NCBI RefSeq assembly: GCF_047149785.1
Contig: NZ_BAAGBE010000001.1
Span: 3,162,001 to 3,226,000 of the forward strand
Source: Nitrobacter sp047149785
Lineage (GTDB): Bacteria; Pseudomonadota; Alphaproteobacteria; Rhizobiales; Xanthobacteraceae
Direction: 5' to 3'
Length of the DNA: 64,000 nucleotides
Position 1 is the stretch's first letter. Each line of letters begins with the position of its first letter. Shown in pieces: positions 33,313-41,729 of this stretch. The translations under genes and the position numbers were made by a program. The notes below the pieces were generated by a model. That model was not told the origin of the DNA, did no database searches, and worked only from the letters and a program-made list of their open reading frames with translations.

Positions 33313-33801
33313 TTAAGCGTCCTCGGCATGGCCTTGCGGATCGGCGAGGCGATTGAGCCGATGCGCCGCCGTCATTGCAAAGCGGAGCATCATCGCCTTG
33401 CGCGTGGGCGCGGGCAAGCGATGCTCGGGCGCCTCGCAATGCAGATAAGCGCCATAGGCGTCGGCGACGATCAGGCCGGTGTCGCTGGGAAAGATCTCGC
33501 AGGGGAGATCGTGCCTGAATGCGAAGAACAGGCGGTCGCAATGCGCGCGGTAATCCTGCCACTTCCGATCGGCGCGCAGATCCTCGGTCGATGACTTGAT
33601 CTCGACGATCCAGATCTCGCCGCGCGCGTTCAGCGCCACCAGATCGGCGCGCCGTCCCGACGGCAGCGGCAGTTCGCTGACGCAGCAAAATCCCAGCGAT
33701 CGCAAAAACCTTGCCGTCCCGCGCGCGACCGCCAGCGCCGTCTCCGACTGGCGGCGATCCGGCGAGGGGACGAGGACGATGGGGGTGGCGTTCGATTCCA
33801 T
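33313..33801 (-). CDS. mmcB: MmcB family DNA repair protein (predicted nuclease-like)
   Basis: This protein has about 162 residues from ATG 33801 (MESNATPIVLVPS). It has a PD-(D/E)xK-type core: GRRADLVALNARGEIWIVEI followed by KSS, then DWQ-like KWQDYRAHCDRLFFAF. MmcB is a Caulobacter DNA-damage gene implicated in repair, with no defined activity. Its first codons face the MBL gene across a 122-bp divergent gap. A longer start at 33840 adds a hydrophobic stretch unlikely for this cytoplasmic family. Confidence 0.82.
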   Translation of the reverse strand: MESNATPIVLVPSPDRRQSETALAVARGTARFLRSLGFCCVSELPLPSGRRADLVALNARGEIWIVEIKSSTEDLRADRKWQDYRAHCDRLFFAFRHDLPCEIFPSDTGLIVADAYGAYLHCEAPEHRLPAPTRKAMMLRFAMTAAHRLNRLADPQGHAEDA

Positions 33802-33923
33802 TTGCCGCCACCATAGCAAAAAAATGAGGACGCAGGCCATGCCGGCGTTCTCGCCGGCGCGCGCGATCGGAGATCGCTGCTCAAATCGCTTGGCGGCGTC
33901 ACAAAAATCGGCATTGTGCAGAC

Positions 33924-34598
33924 ATGACCCAAGAGAAACGGACCGACGGCCAAACCAAAGCCGGGATCACCATCATCCCGGTGACTCCGCTTCGGCAGAA
34001 CTGCACGCTGTTGTGGTGCGAAGCCACCAGGGACGCCGCGATCATCGATCCCGGCGGCGATGTTCCACTCATCAAGACCACTATCGAAAAGGCCGGCGTG
34101 ACGGTCAGAAGGATCTGGCTCACGCACGGTCACATCGATCATGTCGGCGGCGCTGCGGAATTGCGCGACGCGCTGAAGGTCCCGATCGAGGGGCCGCACA
34201 TCGCCGACAAGTTCCTGCTCGATCATGTGGTCGAGAGCGGACGCGGCTACGGCATGACCGGAATGCGCAACTTCGCGCCGGACCGCTGGCTCGAGGAGGG
34301 CCACCGGCTCGAGATCGGCGAACTCGCATTCGATGTTCTGCATTGCCCCGGCCATTCGCCGGGCAGCGTGGTTTTTTTCAACAGGGAGATGGGCTTCGCG
34401 CATGTCGGCGACGTTCTGTTCAACGGCTCTATCGGCCGCACCGACCTGCCCGGCGGCAATCACGCGACGCTGATCAAATCCATCACCGACAAGCTGCTGC
34501 CGCTCGGCGACGACGTCGCTTTCATCTGTGGACACGGTCCGGGATCGAGCATCGGCCACGAGCGCAAAAGCAACCCGTTCCTGACCGGCGGAATGTGA
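33924..34598 (+). CDS. MBL-fold metallohydrolase, glyoxalase II-like (YcbL type)
   Basis: This 224-residue protein has the complete metallo-beta-lactamase site: THGHIDHVGG (H-x-H-x-D-H), HCPGHSPGSVVFF and FICGHGPGSSIGHER. The TLLWC and IIDPGGDVPL blocks near the N-terminus are standard for the YcbL/glyoxalase II-like branch. The substrate is unknown; some relatives hydrolyse S-lactoylglutathione. It is followed immediately by an intrinsic terminator. Confidence 0.87.
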   Translation: MTQEKRTDGQTKAGITIIPVTPLRQNCTLLWCEATRDAAIIDPGGDVPLIKTTIEKAGVTVRRIWLTHGHIDHVGGAAELRDALKVPIEGPHIADKFLLDHVVESGRGYGMTGMRNFAPDRWLEEGHRLEIGELAFDVLHCPGHSPGSVVFFNREMGFAHVGDVLFNGSIGRTDLPGGNHATLIKSITDKLLPLGDDVAFICGHGPGSSIGHERKSNPFLTGGM

Positions 34599-34618
34599 TG
34601 CCGCGTCCGAACGGAAAG

Positions 34619-34650
34619 AAGGCCGCCTGCGACGGCGGCCCTCTTCATGC
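34619..34650 (+). terminator. intrinsic terminator after the MBL gene
   Basis: Hairpin with GGCCGCC near 34621 pairing with GGCGGCC near 34636 over a short loop, preceded by gaaagaa and followed by ctcttcatgc. It begins about 20 bp after the MBL stop. The T-tract is short. Confidence 0.55.
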
Positions 34651-34667
34651 TCGGTTTGGTTTAGAGC

Positions 34668-34766
34668 GTTTTCAAGCGAAGCGGCTACCGGTTCGCGTCA
34701 AGAAAACGCGTCAAATCAAAATCATAGAGCCCCGCTTCTGATTCCATCAGAAGTGGAAAGGCTCAC
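34668..34766 (-). repeat. dispersed repeat, family A, copy 2 (inverted relative to copy 1)
   Basis: On the minus strand it reads gagcctttccacttctgatg, gaatcagaagcggggctcta, tgattttgatttgacgcgtt and ttcttgacgcgaaccggtag, then gcttcgcttgaaaacgct. It matches the copy at 7529-7629 with few changes. It ends directly at the stop of the DUF1236 gene. Confidence 0.85.
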
Positions 34767-34768
34767 AT

Positions 34769-35185
34769 CTAGTCGATGATCTCGACGATCCGGTGGGTTC
34801 GGGGATCGACCAGCACGGTCGTATCGTTCACCACGGTGTAACGGTACTGCGACGCGCCGTATTCCGCCGGCACCTCATAATAGGTCACGCCCCTCTCCGG
34901 CAGCACGGTCCCGACGCGGACCTGCTCCCGGTAGTGAAAGGAGGGGTGGTGGTGCTCGACCACGTAATGGCGGAAGCGCGGACGCTGATCGACGCCAAGC
35001 ACACCGGCCACGCCGCCCGTGATGGCGCCGACCGTCCCGCCGACAACGGCGCCGACCGGACCTGCTGCCCGGTCACCTTCGCGAGCGCCGTGTTCCATGC
35101 CACCCACCACGCCCTGCGCGATAGCAGATGCCGGAAGACTCAACGCTGCCGCAATTGCGGCAGTTCCAATAAAACGACGGACCAT
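34769..35185 (-). CDS. DUF1236 exported protein
   Basis: This protein has about 138 residues from ATG 35185 (MVRRFIGTAAIAAALSL), preceded by GGAGGAGAG on the minus strand. It has a signal peptide ending ASAIAQ, a Gly-rich helix (GAVVGGTVGAITGGVAGVLG) like that of small outer-membrane or glycine-zipper proteins, then the DUF1236 region (VGTVLPERGVTYYEVP, YTVVNDTTVLVDPRTHRIV). The function is unknown; the domain is frequent in Rhizobiales in exported proteins. Confidence 0.8.
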   Translation of the reverse strand: MVRRFIGTAAIAAALSLPASAIAQGVVGGMEHGAREGDRAAGPVGAVVGGTVGAITGGVAGVLGVDQRPRFRHYVVEHHHPSFHYREQVRVGTVLPERGVTYYEVPAEYGASQYRYTVVNDTTVLVDPRTHRIVEIID

Positions 35186-35351
35186 CAAACTCTCCTCCGA
35201 TCATGAATGTGCGCATGGCAAGTCCAGGCCGGGGCAATTCGTTCCGCCGGATTTCGCAAGCAAAGGGCCGGTTCCCCATGGAACAAAATCGTTTCGGCGC
35301 AGCGGCGGTCCCGCGCGGTGCGGCGATGACGACGCCATTGGGTCGGCGCTT

Positions 35352-38159
35352 TCAGCTGGAGATGATGTCGCGCACCCGTTGCGACAGATGGCCGAGATCG
35401 AACGGCTTGGTGATCATGTCCATGCCGGGCTGGAGGAAGCCTTCGGCATTGGCGGCGTTTTCCGCATAGCCTGTCATGAAAAGGATTTTCAGGTCCGGCC
35501 GCAGTTCCCGCGCCTGATCCGCGAGCTGGCGACCGTTCATGCCGGGCAGTCCCATGTCCGTCAGCAGGAGATCGACGGGCTTGTCCAGTTGCAGAATCCG
35601 CAAGCCAGCCGCTCCGTCGGAGGCTTCGCGCGTCAGATAGCCCTGATCATGCAGCATCTCGATGATGACGCCGCGCACCACGGGTTCGTCTTCGACGACC
35701 AGCACGGTTTCGCCGGTCGCGACCATCCTGTCCCGGCCGGCCTGGGACGCCTGATCGGTCTCGGGGACGCCATCATGACGAGGCAGGCAAAGCCTGATCG
35801 ACGTGCCCCGTCCCGGCGCGGTGTCAAGGGTGATGTGGCCGTTCGATTGCCGCGCGAATCCATAGATCATCGACAGGCCGAGTCCGGTTCCCTGGCCGAT
35901 CGGCTTTGTGGTGAAGAAAGGATCGAAGGCGCGCGCCGCCACGTCGGCGGTCATGCCCGTTCCGGTGTCGGCGACGGTGATGCAGATATAATCGCCCGGC
36001 TGCATGGCGGAGGAGCCGGCATCGGCGGCGCCGACGGTCGTGTTAGCCGTGGCGATCGTGAGCCTGCCGCCGCCGGGCATGGCGTCCCGTGCATTGATGG
36101 CGAGATTGAGCAGCGCGCTTTCGAGCTGGTTCGGATCGCACAGCGTCTGCCACAGCCGTTTGGACGGCGCGATCTCCAGGTCGATTGCCTCGCCGATGGT
36201 CCTGCGCAGCAAGTCTTCGAGCGACAGGACGAGCTGATTGGCGTCGACCGGCTTCGGCACCAGGGGCTGCCTGCGGGCGAACGCCAGCAGCCGGTGCGTC
36301 AGCGCCGCGGCACGATTTGCCGAAGCCATCGCGGCCTCGATGTAGCGGCCGGCGCGATCGGTCCGGCCCTGATTGAGACGCGTCTGCATCAGATCCAGCG
36401 AGCCCACGATGCCGGTGAGCAGGTTGTTGAAGTCGTGAGCGATGCCGCCGGTCAACTGGCCGACCGCTTCCATTTTCTGCGACTGACGCAGCGCCTCCTC
36501 GGCGGCCCTCAACCGCTCGGCCGCGGCTTTCTCCGCGGTGACGTCGCGCGCCACGGCGTAGATCAGGTTCTGATCCGGGACCGCGGTCCATGACAGCCAC
36601 CGGTACGAGCCGTCCTTGTGCCGGAGCCGGTTTTCGAATCGCACGGTGGCCTTGCCGCGTGCGAGGCGGCGAACCTCCACCCGGGTCTTGACGATATCCT
36701 CGGGGTGCTCGATCCATTCGGCGGTGCGCTCCAGCAGCTCGGCTTCGTTCCAGCCGAGCGTTCTGGTCCAGGCGGGATTGACGGAACGCCAGACGCCGTC
36801 ACGGTCGGTGACCAGCAGCAGGTCCTGCGATACGTTCCAGATGCGGTCGCGCTCGCGGGTCTTCTCCTCGACGCGTTCGGCGAGCGTCGCGTTCAGTTCG
36901 GCGAGCTTGCCGGCGATCCGCTTCTGATCGTGAACGTCGGTGTTGGTGCCGATCCAGCGTGTGATGCGGCCGTCTTCATCGCGCGCCGGCACCGCGCGCG
37001 CCAGAAACCAGCGATAACTGCCGTCCGCCCCGCGCAACCGGTATTCGATCTCGAAGGGCTGGCCGCGGGTCACCGCACGGGTCCATGCCGTGGCCGAGGC
37101 GGATGCGTCGTCCGGATGGATTACCTTGCTCCAGATTTTGCCGCCGAGTTCGCCCGGCCGCGCGCCGACATAGTCGTAGACGCGCGGATTGAACCAGTTG
37201 AACGAGCCGTCGGAGGTCGCTGTCCAGACATGATGCGGCAGCGCTTCCGCAAGCGTGCGGAATTCCTCCTCGCGCTGGCGGATGGAGCGCTCCGCCTCCA
37301 CCTGATCGGTGATGTCGATGTGCGCGCCGAACAGACGGATCGCTTTGCCGTCGGCGTCGCGTTCGATCACCGATCGCGCCGAAATCCAGCGTGTCTCGCC
37401 GTCGTTCGGCCGGATGATGCGGTAACGCACCGCGTATTCGCGATCACCGCCCCGCACCGCGTCGATGAACTGTCCTTCGGCAACGGCGCGGTCATCGGGA
37501 TGAACGCGGCGGAGCCAGTCGGCGTGGCTTTCGTTGACAGCTTCCGGCGGGAGACCGTGTATCTTGATATATTCCGGCGACCTGCGACTGCGATGGCCGG
37601 TGCACAGGTCGACCTCGAGGCCGCCGATCCGGCCGATCGCCTGCACGCGCGCGAGTTCGGTCTCCCGCTCCTGCAAGGCGATCTTGGCAAGATGTTCGCG
37701 CGTGACGTCGCGGCACACCACGAGCACCCCGCCGACACCGTAATCCTCATCGATCGGGCTGAAGCCGTAGGTCCAGTAGACCTGCTCCAGCCTGCCGTGC
37801 CGCGTGACCGGAACGAGCTGGTCCTCATGCCAGGTCGCGCCGCGCCCGGCCATGACGTGCTCGATCTGTGGGCCGATGATGTCCCAGATCTCGGCCCAGC
37901 ATTCCCGGCCTCTCTGGCCGAGCGCGCTGGGGTGCCGTTCCGGTCCCATGGTCTGGCGATAGGCGTCATTGTAGAACTGGATCAGGTCCGGCCCCCACCA
38001 GATGAACATCGGGTGGTTGGTGTTGAGCATGATACGGACAGCGGTCCGCAGGCTCTGGGGCCAGGTTTCCGGGGCGCCGAGAGATGTGCCGGTCCAATCG
38101 AAACGGCGCGTCAAATCGCCCATCTCCCCGCCATCTGCGAGAAAAGCCCGGCTACTCAC
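35352..38159 (-). CDS. multi-PAS hybrid sensor histidine kinase
   Basis: This 935-residue protein is apparently soluble (no membrane segments seen). It carries four PAS-type domains: a divergent N-terminal one (HPMFIWWGPDLIQFYNDAY) and three more with PAS/PAC motifs near 190-300, 310-420 and 440-560. A coiled coil (LNATLAERVEEKTRERDR) joins PAS3 and PAS4. Then come HisKA (GGIAHDFNNLLTGIVGSLDL, ~570), the ATPase domain (NLAINARDAMPGG, GTGLGLSMIYGFARQ) and a C-terminal receiver (LLLTDMGLPGMNG). The start is GTG 38159 with an AAAAGG site; an ATG at 38123 is an alternative. No partner regulator is adjacent. Confidence 0.9.
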   Translation of the reverse strand: MSSRAFLADGGEMGDLTRRFDWTGTSLGAPETWPQSLRTAVRIMLNTNHPMFIWWGPDLIQFYNDAYRQTMGPERHPSALGQRGRECWAEIWDIIGPQIEHVMAGRGATWHEDQLVPVTRHGRLEQVYWTYGFSPIDEDYGVGGVLVVCRDVTREHLAKIALQERETELARVQAIGRIGGLEVDLCTGHRSRRSPEYIKIHGLPPEAVNESHADWLRRVHPDDRAVAEGQFIDAVRGGDREYAVRYRIIRPNDGETRWISARSVIERDADGKAIRLFGAHIDITDQVEAERSIRQREEEFRTLAEALPHHVWTATSDGSFNWFNPRVYDYVGARPGELGGKIWSKVIHPDDASASATAWTRAVTRGQPFEIEYRLRGADGSYRWFLARAVPARDEDGRITRWIGTNTDVHDQKRIAGKLAELNATLAERVEEKTRERDRIWNVSQDLLLVTDRDGVWRSVNPAWTRTLGWNEAELLERTAEWIEHPEDIVKTRVEVRRLARGKATVRFENRLRHKDGSYRWLSWTAVPDQNLIYAVARDVTAEKAAAERLRAAEEALRQSQKMEAVGQLTGGIAHDFNNLLTGIVGSLDLMQTRLNQGRTDRAGRYIEAAMASANRAAALTHRLLAFARRQPLVPKPVDANQLVLSLEDLLRRTIGEAIDLEIAPSKRLWQTLCDPNQLESALLNLAINARDAMPGGGRLTIATANTTVGAADAGSSAMQPGDYICITVADTGTGMTADVAARAFDPFFTTKPIGQGTGLGLSMIYGFARQSNGHITLDTAPGRGTSIRLCLPRHDGVPETDQASQAGRDRMVATGETVLVVEDEPVVRGVIIEMLHDQGYLTREASDGAAGLRILQLDKPVDLLLTDMGLPGMNGRQLADQARELRPDLKILFMTGYAENAANAEGFLQPGMDMITKPFDLGHLSQRVRDIISS

Positions 38160-38470
38160 ACTTTACCTTTTCCAGCATCAAACAGACAGATTGTTGGGCA
38201 GGCCGGCCTGCATCCCAGGACGCTGCATACCGAGTCACAATTGGAACGAAACGCCGTCTCCCGCTCTTTGGTTCCACCAATTTTTTGCGGGCGGCAAGTC
38301 CGGGTTGTCGCGGGCTGGAAAACCCCCGGCAAGGACCCGCTCCGGCCAGCCAGGATCGTTGATATCCCCCGGCCCGGCGAACAGGATCTCAGGCGGCCGA
38401 CGACCTCGCCGACCGGACGAGGCGGCGTCAGCGGCTTCTGACGTCGCAGGTCATTCGCAGGTCATGCGCG
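38160..38470. other. 311-bp gap upstream of the hybrid kinase, downstream of htpX
   Basis: No gene or recognised repeat. There are Pro/Gly-biased open stretches only. The kinase promoter should be here (tctgaca-like AT-richer segment around 38160-38200: actttaccttttccagcatc, aaacagacagattgttgggc). Confidence 0.4.
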
Positions 38471-39394
38471 CTAGCCCCAAGGCCCGCGCGGGCGCGACTG
38501 CCCGCCCCACGGGCCGCCCGAACGGCCGCCATCCGGCGCGGCCGGAGCAGGGCCCGATGATCCGGCCAGCCGCTGCAGGGCCGCGATGCGGTTTTCGGTC
38601 GAAGGATGGGTGGCGAACAGATTGTCCATGCCGCGCCCCGACAGCGGATTGATGATGAACATGTGCGCGGTGGCGGGCGCTCGCTCCGCCGCCATGTTCG
38701 GCACCTGATGCGCCGCATTGTCGATCTTGGCCAGCGCCGAGGCCAGCCACATCGGCTGGCCGCAGATGCGCGCACCCGTCTCGTCGGCGGCGTATTCGCG
38801 GGTCCGGCTGATCGCCATCTGCACCAGCATGGCGCCGAGCGGCGCGAGGATCATCATCGCCAGCGAACCGATGATACCTGGGCCGTTGTTATTGCGGTTG
38901 CCGCCGAAGAACATGCCGAACTGCGCCAGCATCGAGATCGCACCGGCGATGGTTGCGGTGATCGTCATCAGCAGCGTGTCGTGGTGCTTGACGTGCGCGA
39001 GTTCGTGCGCGATCACGCCCGCCAGTTCCTCGCGGCGCAGGGACTGCACGAGTCCTGTCGTCACCGCCACGGCGGCGTTCTCCGGATTGCGGCCGGTGGC
39101 GAAGGCGTTGGGCTGCGGATTGTCCATCAGGAACACGCGCGGCATCGGCAGTCCGGCGCGCCCCGCGAGTTCGGCCACCAGGCGGTGCAGGTCCGGCGCC
39201 GTGCCGGCATCGACCTCGTGGGCGCCATACATCGACAGCACCATGCGGTCGGAGTTCCAGTAGGCGAAGATATTGGTCGCGGCCGCGACAGCGAGCGCGA
39301 TTATCGCGCCATTGGCGCCGCCGATCAGATAGCCTACACCCATGAACAGGCCGGTAAGGCCCGCCAGCAGGATCGCAGTACGAAAATAGTTCAT
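38471..39394 (-). CDS. htpX: membrane zinc metalloprotease HtpX
   Basis: This protein has about 307 residues from ATG 39394 (MNYFRTAILLAGL). It has N-terminal membrane segments, then the M48 zinc site GVIAHELAHVKHHDTLLM (H-E-x-x-H) and the downstream EYAADETGARI glutamate motif. HtpX degrades misfolded membrane proteins at the inner membrane. The C-terminal tail is Gly/Pro/Arg-rich. An upstream frame to 39442 reads through a non-membrane stretch and is rejected. Confidence 0.94.
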   Translation of the reverse strand: MNYFRTAILLAGLTGLFMGVGYLIGGANGAIIALAVAAATNIFAYWNSDRMVLSMYGAHEVDAGTAPDLHRLVAELAGRAGLPMPRVFLMDNPQPNAFATGRNPENAAVAVTTGLVQSLRREELAGVIAHELAHVKHHDTLLMTITATIAGAISMLAQFGMFFGGNRNNNGPGIIGSLAMMILAPLGAMLVQMAISRTREYAADETGARICGQPMWLASALAKIDNAAHQVPNMAAERAPATAHMFIINPLSGRGMDNLFATHPSTENRIAALQRLAGSSGPAPAAPDGGRSGGPWGGQSRPRGPWG

Positions 39395-39499
39395 CCAGCT
39401 CCTCGGATCGCTCCCGGACATGGGGGCGGCACCACAGAACATGGGAATTGCGGATCGGCGCGCGCAAGTGCGGCGGCCCGTCGCGGCAATCCTTCGTCG

Positions 39500-40051
39500 T
39501 CAGCCAGGGCCGCGCGTCGCCTGTTCGACTGGAATCGTCGTGCTCCCCTCGCCGAGCGAGAGCTGCATCGTCACGGTGTCGAGCCAGCGGCCGAACTTGA
39601 GGCCGACCGCGGGATGGGTGCCGACCGTTGTGAAGCCGGCGCGCGCATGCACCCCGATCGATCCCGCATTGGCGGAATCGCCGATGACGGCGATCATCTG
39701 GCGACAGCCGCGCGCCTCGGATTCGGCGATCAGGCGGCGCAGCAACTGTAATCCGACGCCGCGGCGCTGGGCGGCCGGCGCCAGATAGATCGAGTCCTCC
39801 ACGGTGAAACGATAGGCCGGTCGCGGCCGGTAGGGGCCGGCATAGGCATAGCCGACCACGGCTCCCGCCAGTTCCGCCACCAGATACGGAAAGCCGCCGT
39901 CCCGCAGTGCGCCGAACCGCCGCGTCATCTCAGTGAGATCGGGCGGCACAAGCTCGAAGGTCGCGGTCCCGAAACGGACGGCGTGCTCATAAATCCCGGT
40001 GACGGCCGGGAGGTCGGCCTCATTGGCGGCTCGGATCACGGGATCGGACAT
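39500..40051 (-). CDS. GNAT N-acetyltransferase, phosphinothricin acetyltransferase-like
   Basis: This 183-residue single GNAT domain begins VIRAANEADLPAVTGIYEHA. It has the acetyl-CoA loop RRGVGLQLLRRLI and the C-terminal AGFTTVGTHPAVGLKFGRW typical of the Pat/Bar-like branch (often methionine sulfone/sulfoximine or antibiotic N-acetyltransferases). The real substrate cannot be told from sequence. Confidence 0.82.
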   Translation of the reverse strand: MSDPVIRAANEADLPAVTGIYEHAVRFGTATFELVPPDLTEMTRRFGALRDGGFPYLVAELAGAVVGYAYAGPYRPRPAYRFTVEDSIYLAPAAQRRGVGLQLLRRLIAESEARGCRQMIAVIGDSANAGSIGVHARAGFTTVGTHPAVGLKFGRWLDTVTMQLSLGEGSTTIPVEQATRGPG

Positions 40052-40135
40052 GGCGCGAGGATTATGCCGGCTTCCGCAAAAGTGTCACTGTTTCCGCGGA
40101 TCGTTGCCGTGGCAACACGTCGAATTCCACGCATA

Positions 40136-40165
40136 AAAAGGCCGCATCGCGATACGATGCGGCCC
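40136..40165 (-). terminator. intrinsic terminator for the outer-membrane protein gene
   Basis: On the minus strand the hairpin is ggccgcatcg tatcg cgatgcggcc followed by TTTTTATG, a strong GC stem plus T-tract. It lies about 65 bp past the stop of the two-barrel Omp gene. Confidence 0.85.
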
Positions 40166-40230
40166 TCTTGCCCACTCCCCCAAGCTTTCACGCAGCCTGC
40201 ACCGGGCCTTGAGGTCCGGTGCCGTCGCGA

Positions 40231-41577
40231 TCAGTATTTCGTAACTACCGGCGTATTGAAGTGATAGTTCAACCCGGTGCGGAAGATGTGCTCCTGCGCA
40301 CCGGTGGTCAGCACGCCCGGCTGGCCGGGGGCGCCAGCGAGGGTAAAGTCGTGGGCGGCCTTTCCGAGATCGACATAGAGATATTCTGTCGTCGAGGTCC
40401 AGTTCGGCCCGAACAAACCGAATAGGTCGAATGGCGTTTCGATCCCCGCGCCGACGGTCCAGCCGGTGCGGGTATCCGAGAAGCTCACTTCATTGATCGC
40501 GGTCTTGACGTTGCCGTAGGCGAAACCGCCGGTGGCGTAGAACAGCGAGGGGCCGATTGCGTAGCCGAGGCGGCCGCGGACGGTACCGAACCATTGCAGT
40601 TTCGCATTGAAATCGAGCGAGGCGCTCGGCGCGCAGCCGAAGCAGGTCTTGTTGTCTTCCTGTGTCGAGCCCTGGAAGTCGGTCTCGAGGCCGTAGACGA
40701 TGTTGCCGGCCTGCCAGTTGTAGCCGATCTGGCCGCCGCCGATGATGCCGTCGGGCGCGAGATTGAAGAGCGCACGGGTTCCGGTGGTGACGTCTTCTAG
40801 CGTGGTGCGGTCGCGGCTGGTGCCGGAGCCGACATTGCCGCCGAGATAGAAGCCGGTCCAGTTGGCGGTGGCCATCGGTGTGTAAGCGCCGTTGCCGCCG
40901 ATGCGATAGTTCAGGCCGACGCGGAAGATGTTCTCATGGAACGTGTTGCGCATCGGGACCGTGTTGGCGATCAGGTCGGTGCGGTCGCCGAGGTCGAGAT
41001 AAAGGTATTCGATCTTGCCGGTCCAGTTGCCGCCCAGCGCGGCCTCGACGCCGCTGCCCCAGGTCCAGCCGTCGCGGTTGCCGCTGAACGGCGGCGCGCC
41101 GACCCCGGTGAGCGTTGTGTTGACGTGGCCGTAGGCGTAGCCGCCGGTCAGGTAGGTCAGGGTCGGACCGGTGACGAGACCGACGCGGCCGCGCGCGGTG
41201 CCGAACCAGTCGAGCGTCTGATTGTATGGAACCGGGAAGTTCGAGCGGTTGTCGCTCATGTCCGCGCCCTGGATGTCGGCCTCGACGCCGAACACCAGCG
41301 GGCCCAGGAACGAATTGGTCTGCCAGTTGTAGCCGATCTGGCCGCCGCCCAGCGCGCCGAACGGCGCCAGGTATTGCGAAAAACCGCCGCCGTTGCCGAA
41401 GATCCGGTTCTGGTTGCGGCCGAGGCCGAGCCCGGCGTTCACGCCCAGATAGAAGCCGGTCCAGTCATAGACCGGAGCCACCGGCGCCTTGTAATAAGGG
41501 GCCTTAACCGCGAGATCGGCCGCCTGGGCGCTCATTGCGGTGCTGGCCAGCAGAGCGCCAAGCAGAATTTTTTTCAT
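40231..41577 (-). CDS. outer-membrane protein with two tandem Omp31-like beta-barrels
   Basis: This protein has about 448 residues with a signal peptide ending SAQAADLAVKAP. Two copies of the opacity/Omp31-type 8-stranded barrel follow. Barrel 1 (~22-225) has DWTGFYLGVNAG, GGGQIGYNWQTN, GTARGRVGLVTGP, YLTGGYAYGHV, IEYLYLDLGD and ENIFRVGLNYRI. Barrel 2 (~235-448) repeats each block: NWTGFYLGGNVG, GGGQIGYNWQAG, GTVRGRLGYAIGP, YATGGFAYGNV, TEYLYVDLGK and EHIFRTGLNYHF. Single barrels are the norm in the family, so this is a duplication. The function is probably structural. An ATG at 41589 is also possible. Confidence 0.88.
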   Translation of the reverse strand: MKKILLGALLASTAMSAQAADLAVKAPYYKAPVAPVYDWTGFYLGVNAGLGLGRNQNRIFGNGGGFSQYLAPFGALGGGQIGYNWQTNSFLGPLVFGVEADIQGADMSDNRSNFPVPYNQTLDWFGTARGRVGLVTGPTLTYLTGGYAYGHVNTTLTGVGAPPFSGNRDGWTWGSGVEAALGGNWTGKIEYLYLDLGDRTDLIANTVPMRNTFHENIFRVGLNYRIGGNGAYTPMATANWTGFYLGGNVGSGTSRDRTTLEDVTTGTRALFNLAPDGIIGGGQIGYNWQAGNIVYGLETDFQGSTQEDNKTCFGCAPSASLDFNAKLQWFGTVRGRLGYAIGPSLFYATGGFAYGNVKTAINEVSFSDTRTGWTVGAGIETPFDLFGLFGPNWTSTTEYLYVDLGKAAHDFTLAGAPGQPGVLTTGAQEHIFRTGLNYHFNTPVVTKY

Positions 41578-41729
41578 TGTGTTCCCCATGTTCCCCGTCC
41601 GCGTAGGTGTGCGAAACTGTACGCTTCGCCCGGTAACTTGTCTGTGTTTCGGTAGCCACAGTCGCCGGGAATGATGGCTGTCTTGCTCAAAAGTGCTGAA
41701 AAATCAGTGATCCGGCATGCGGTTCGCCG

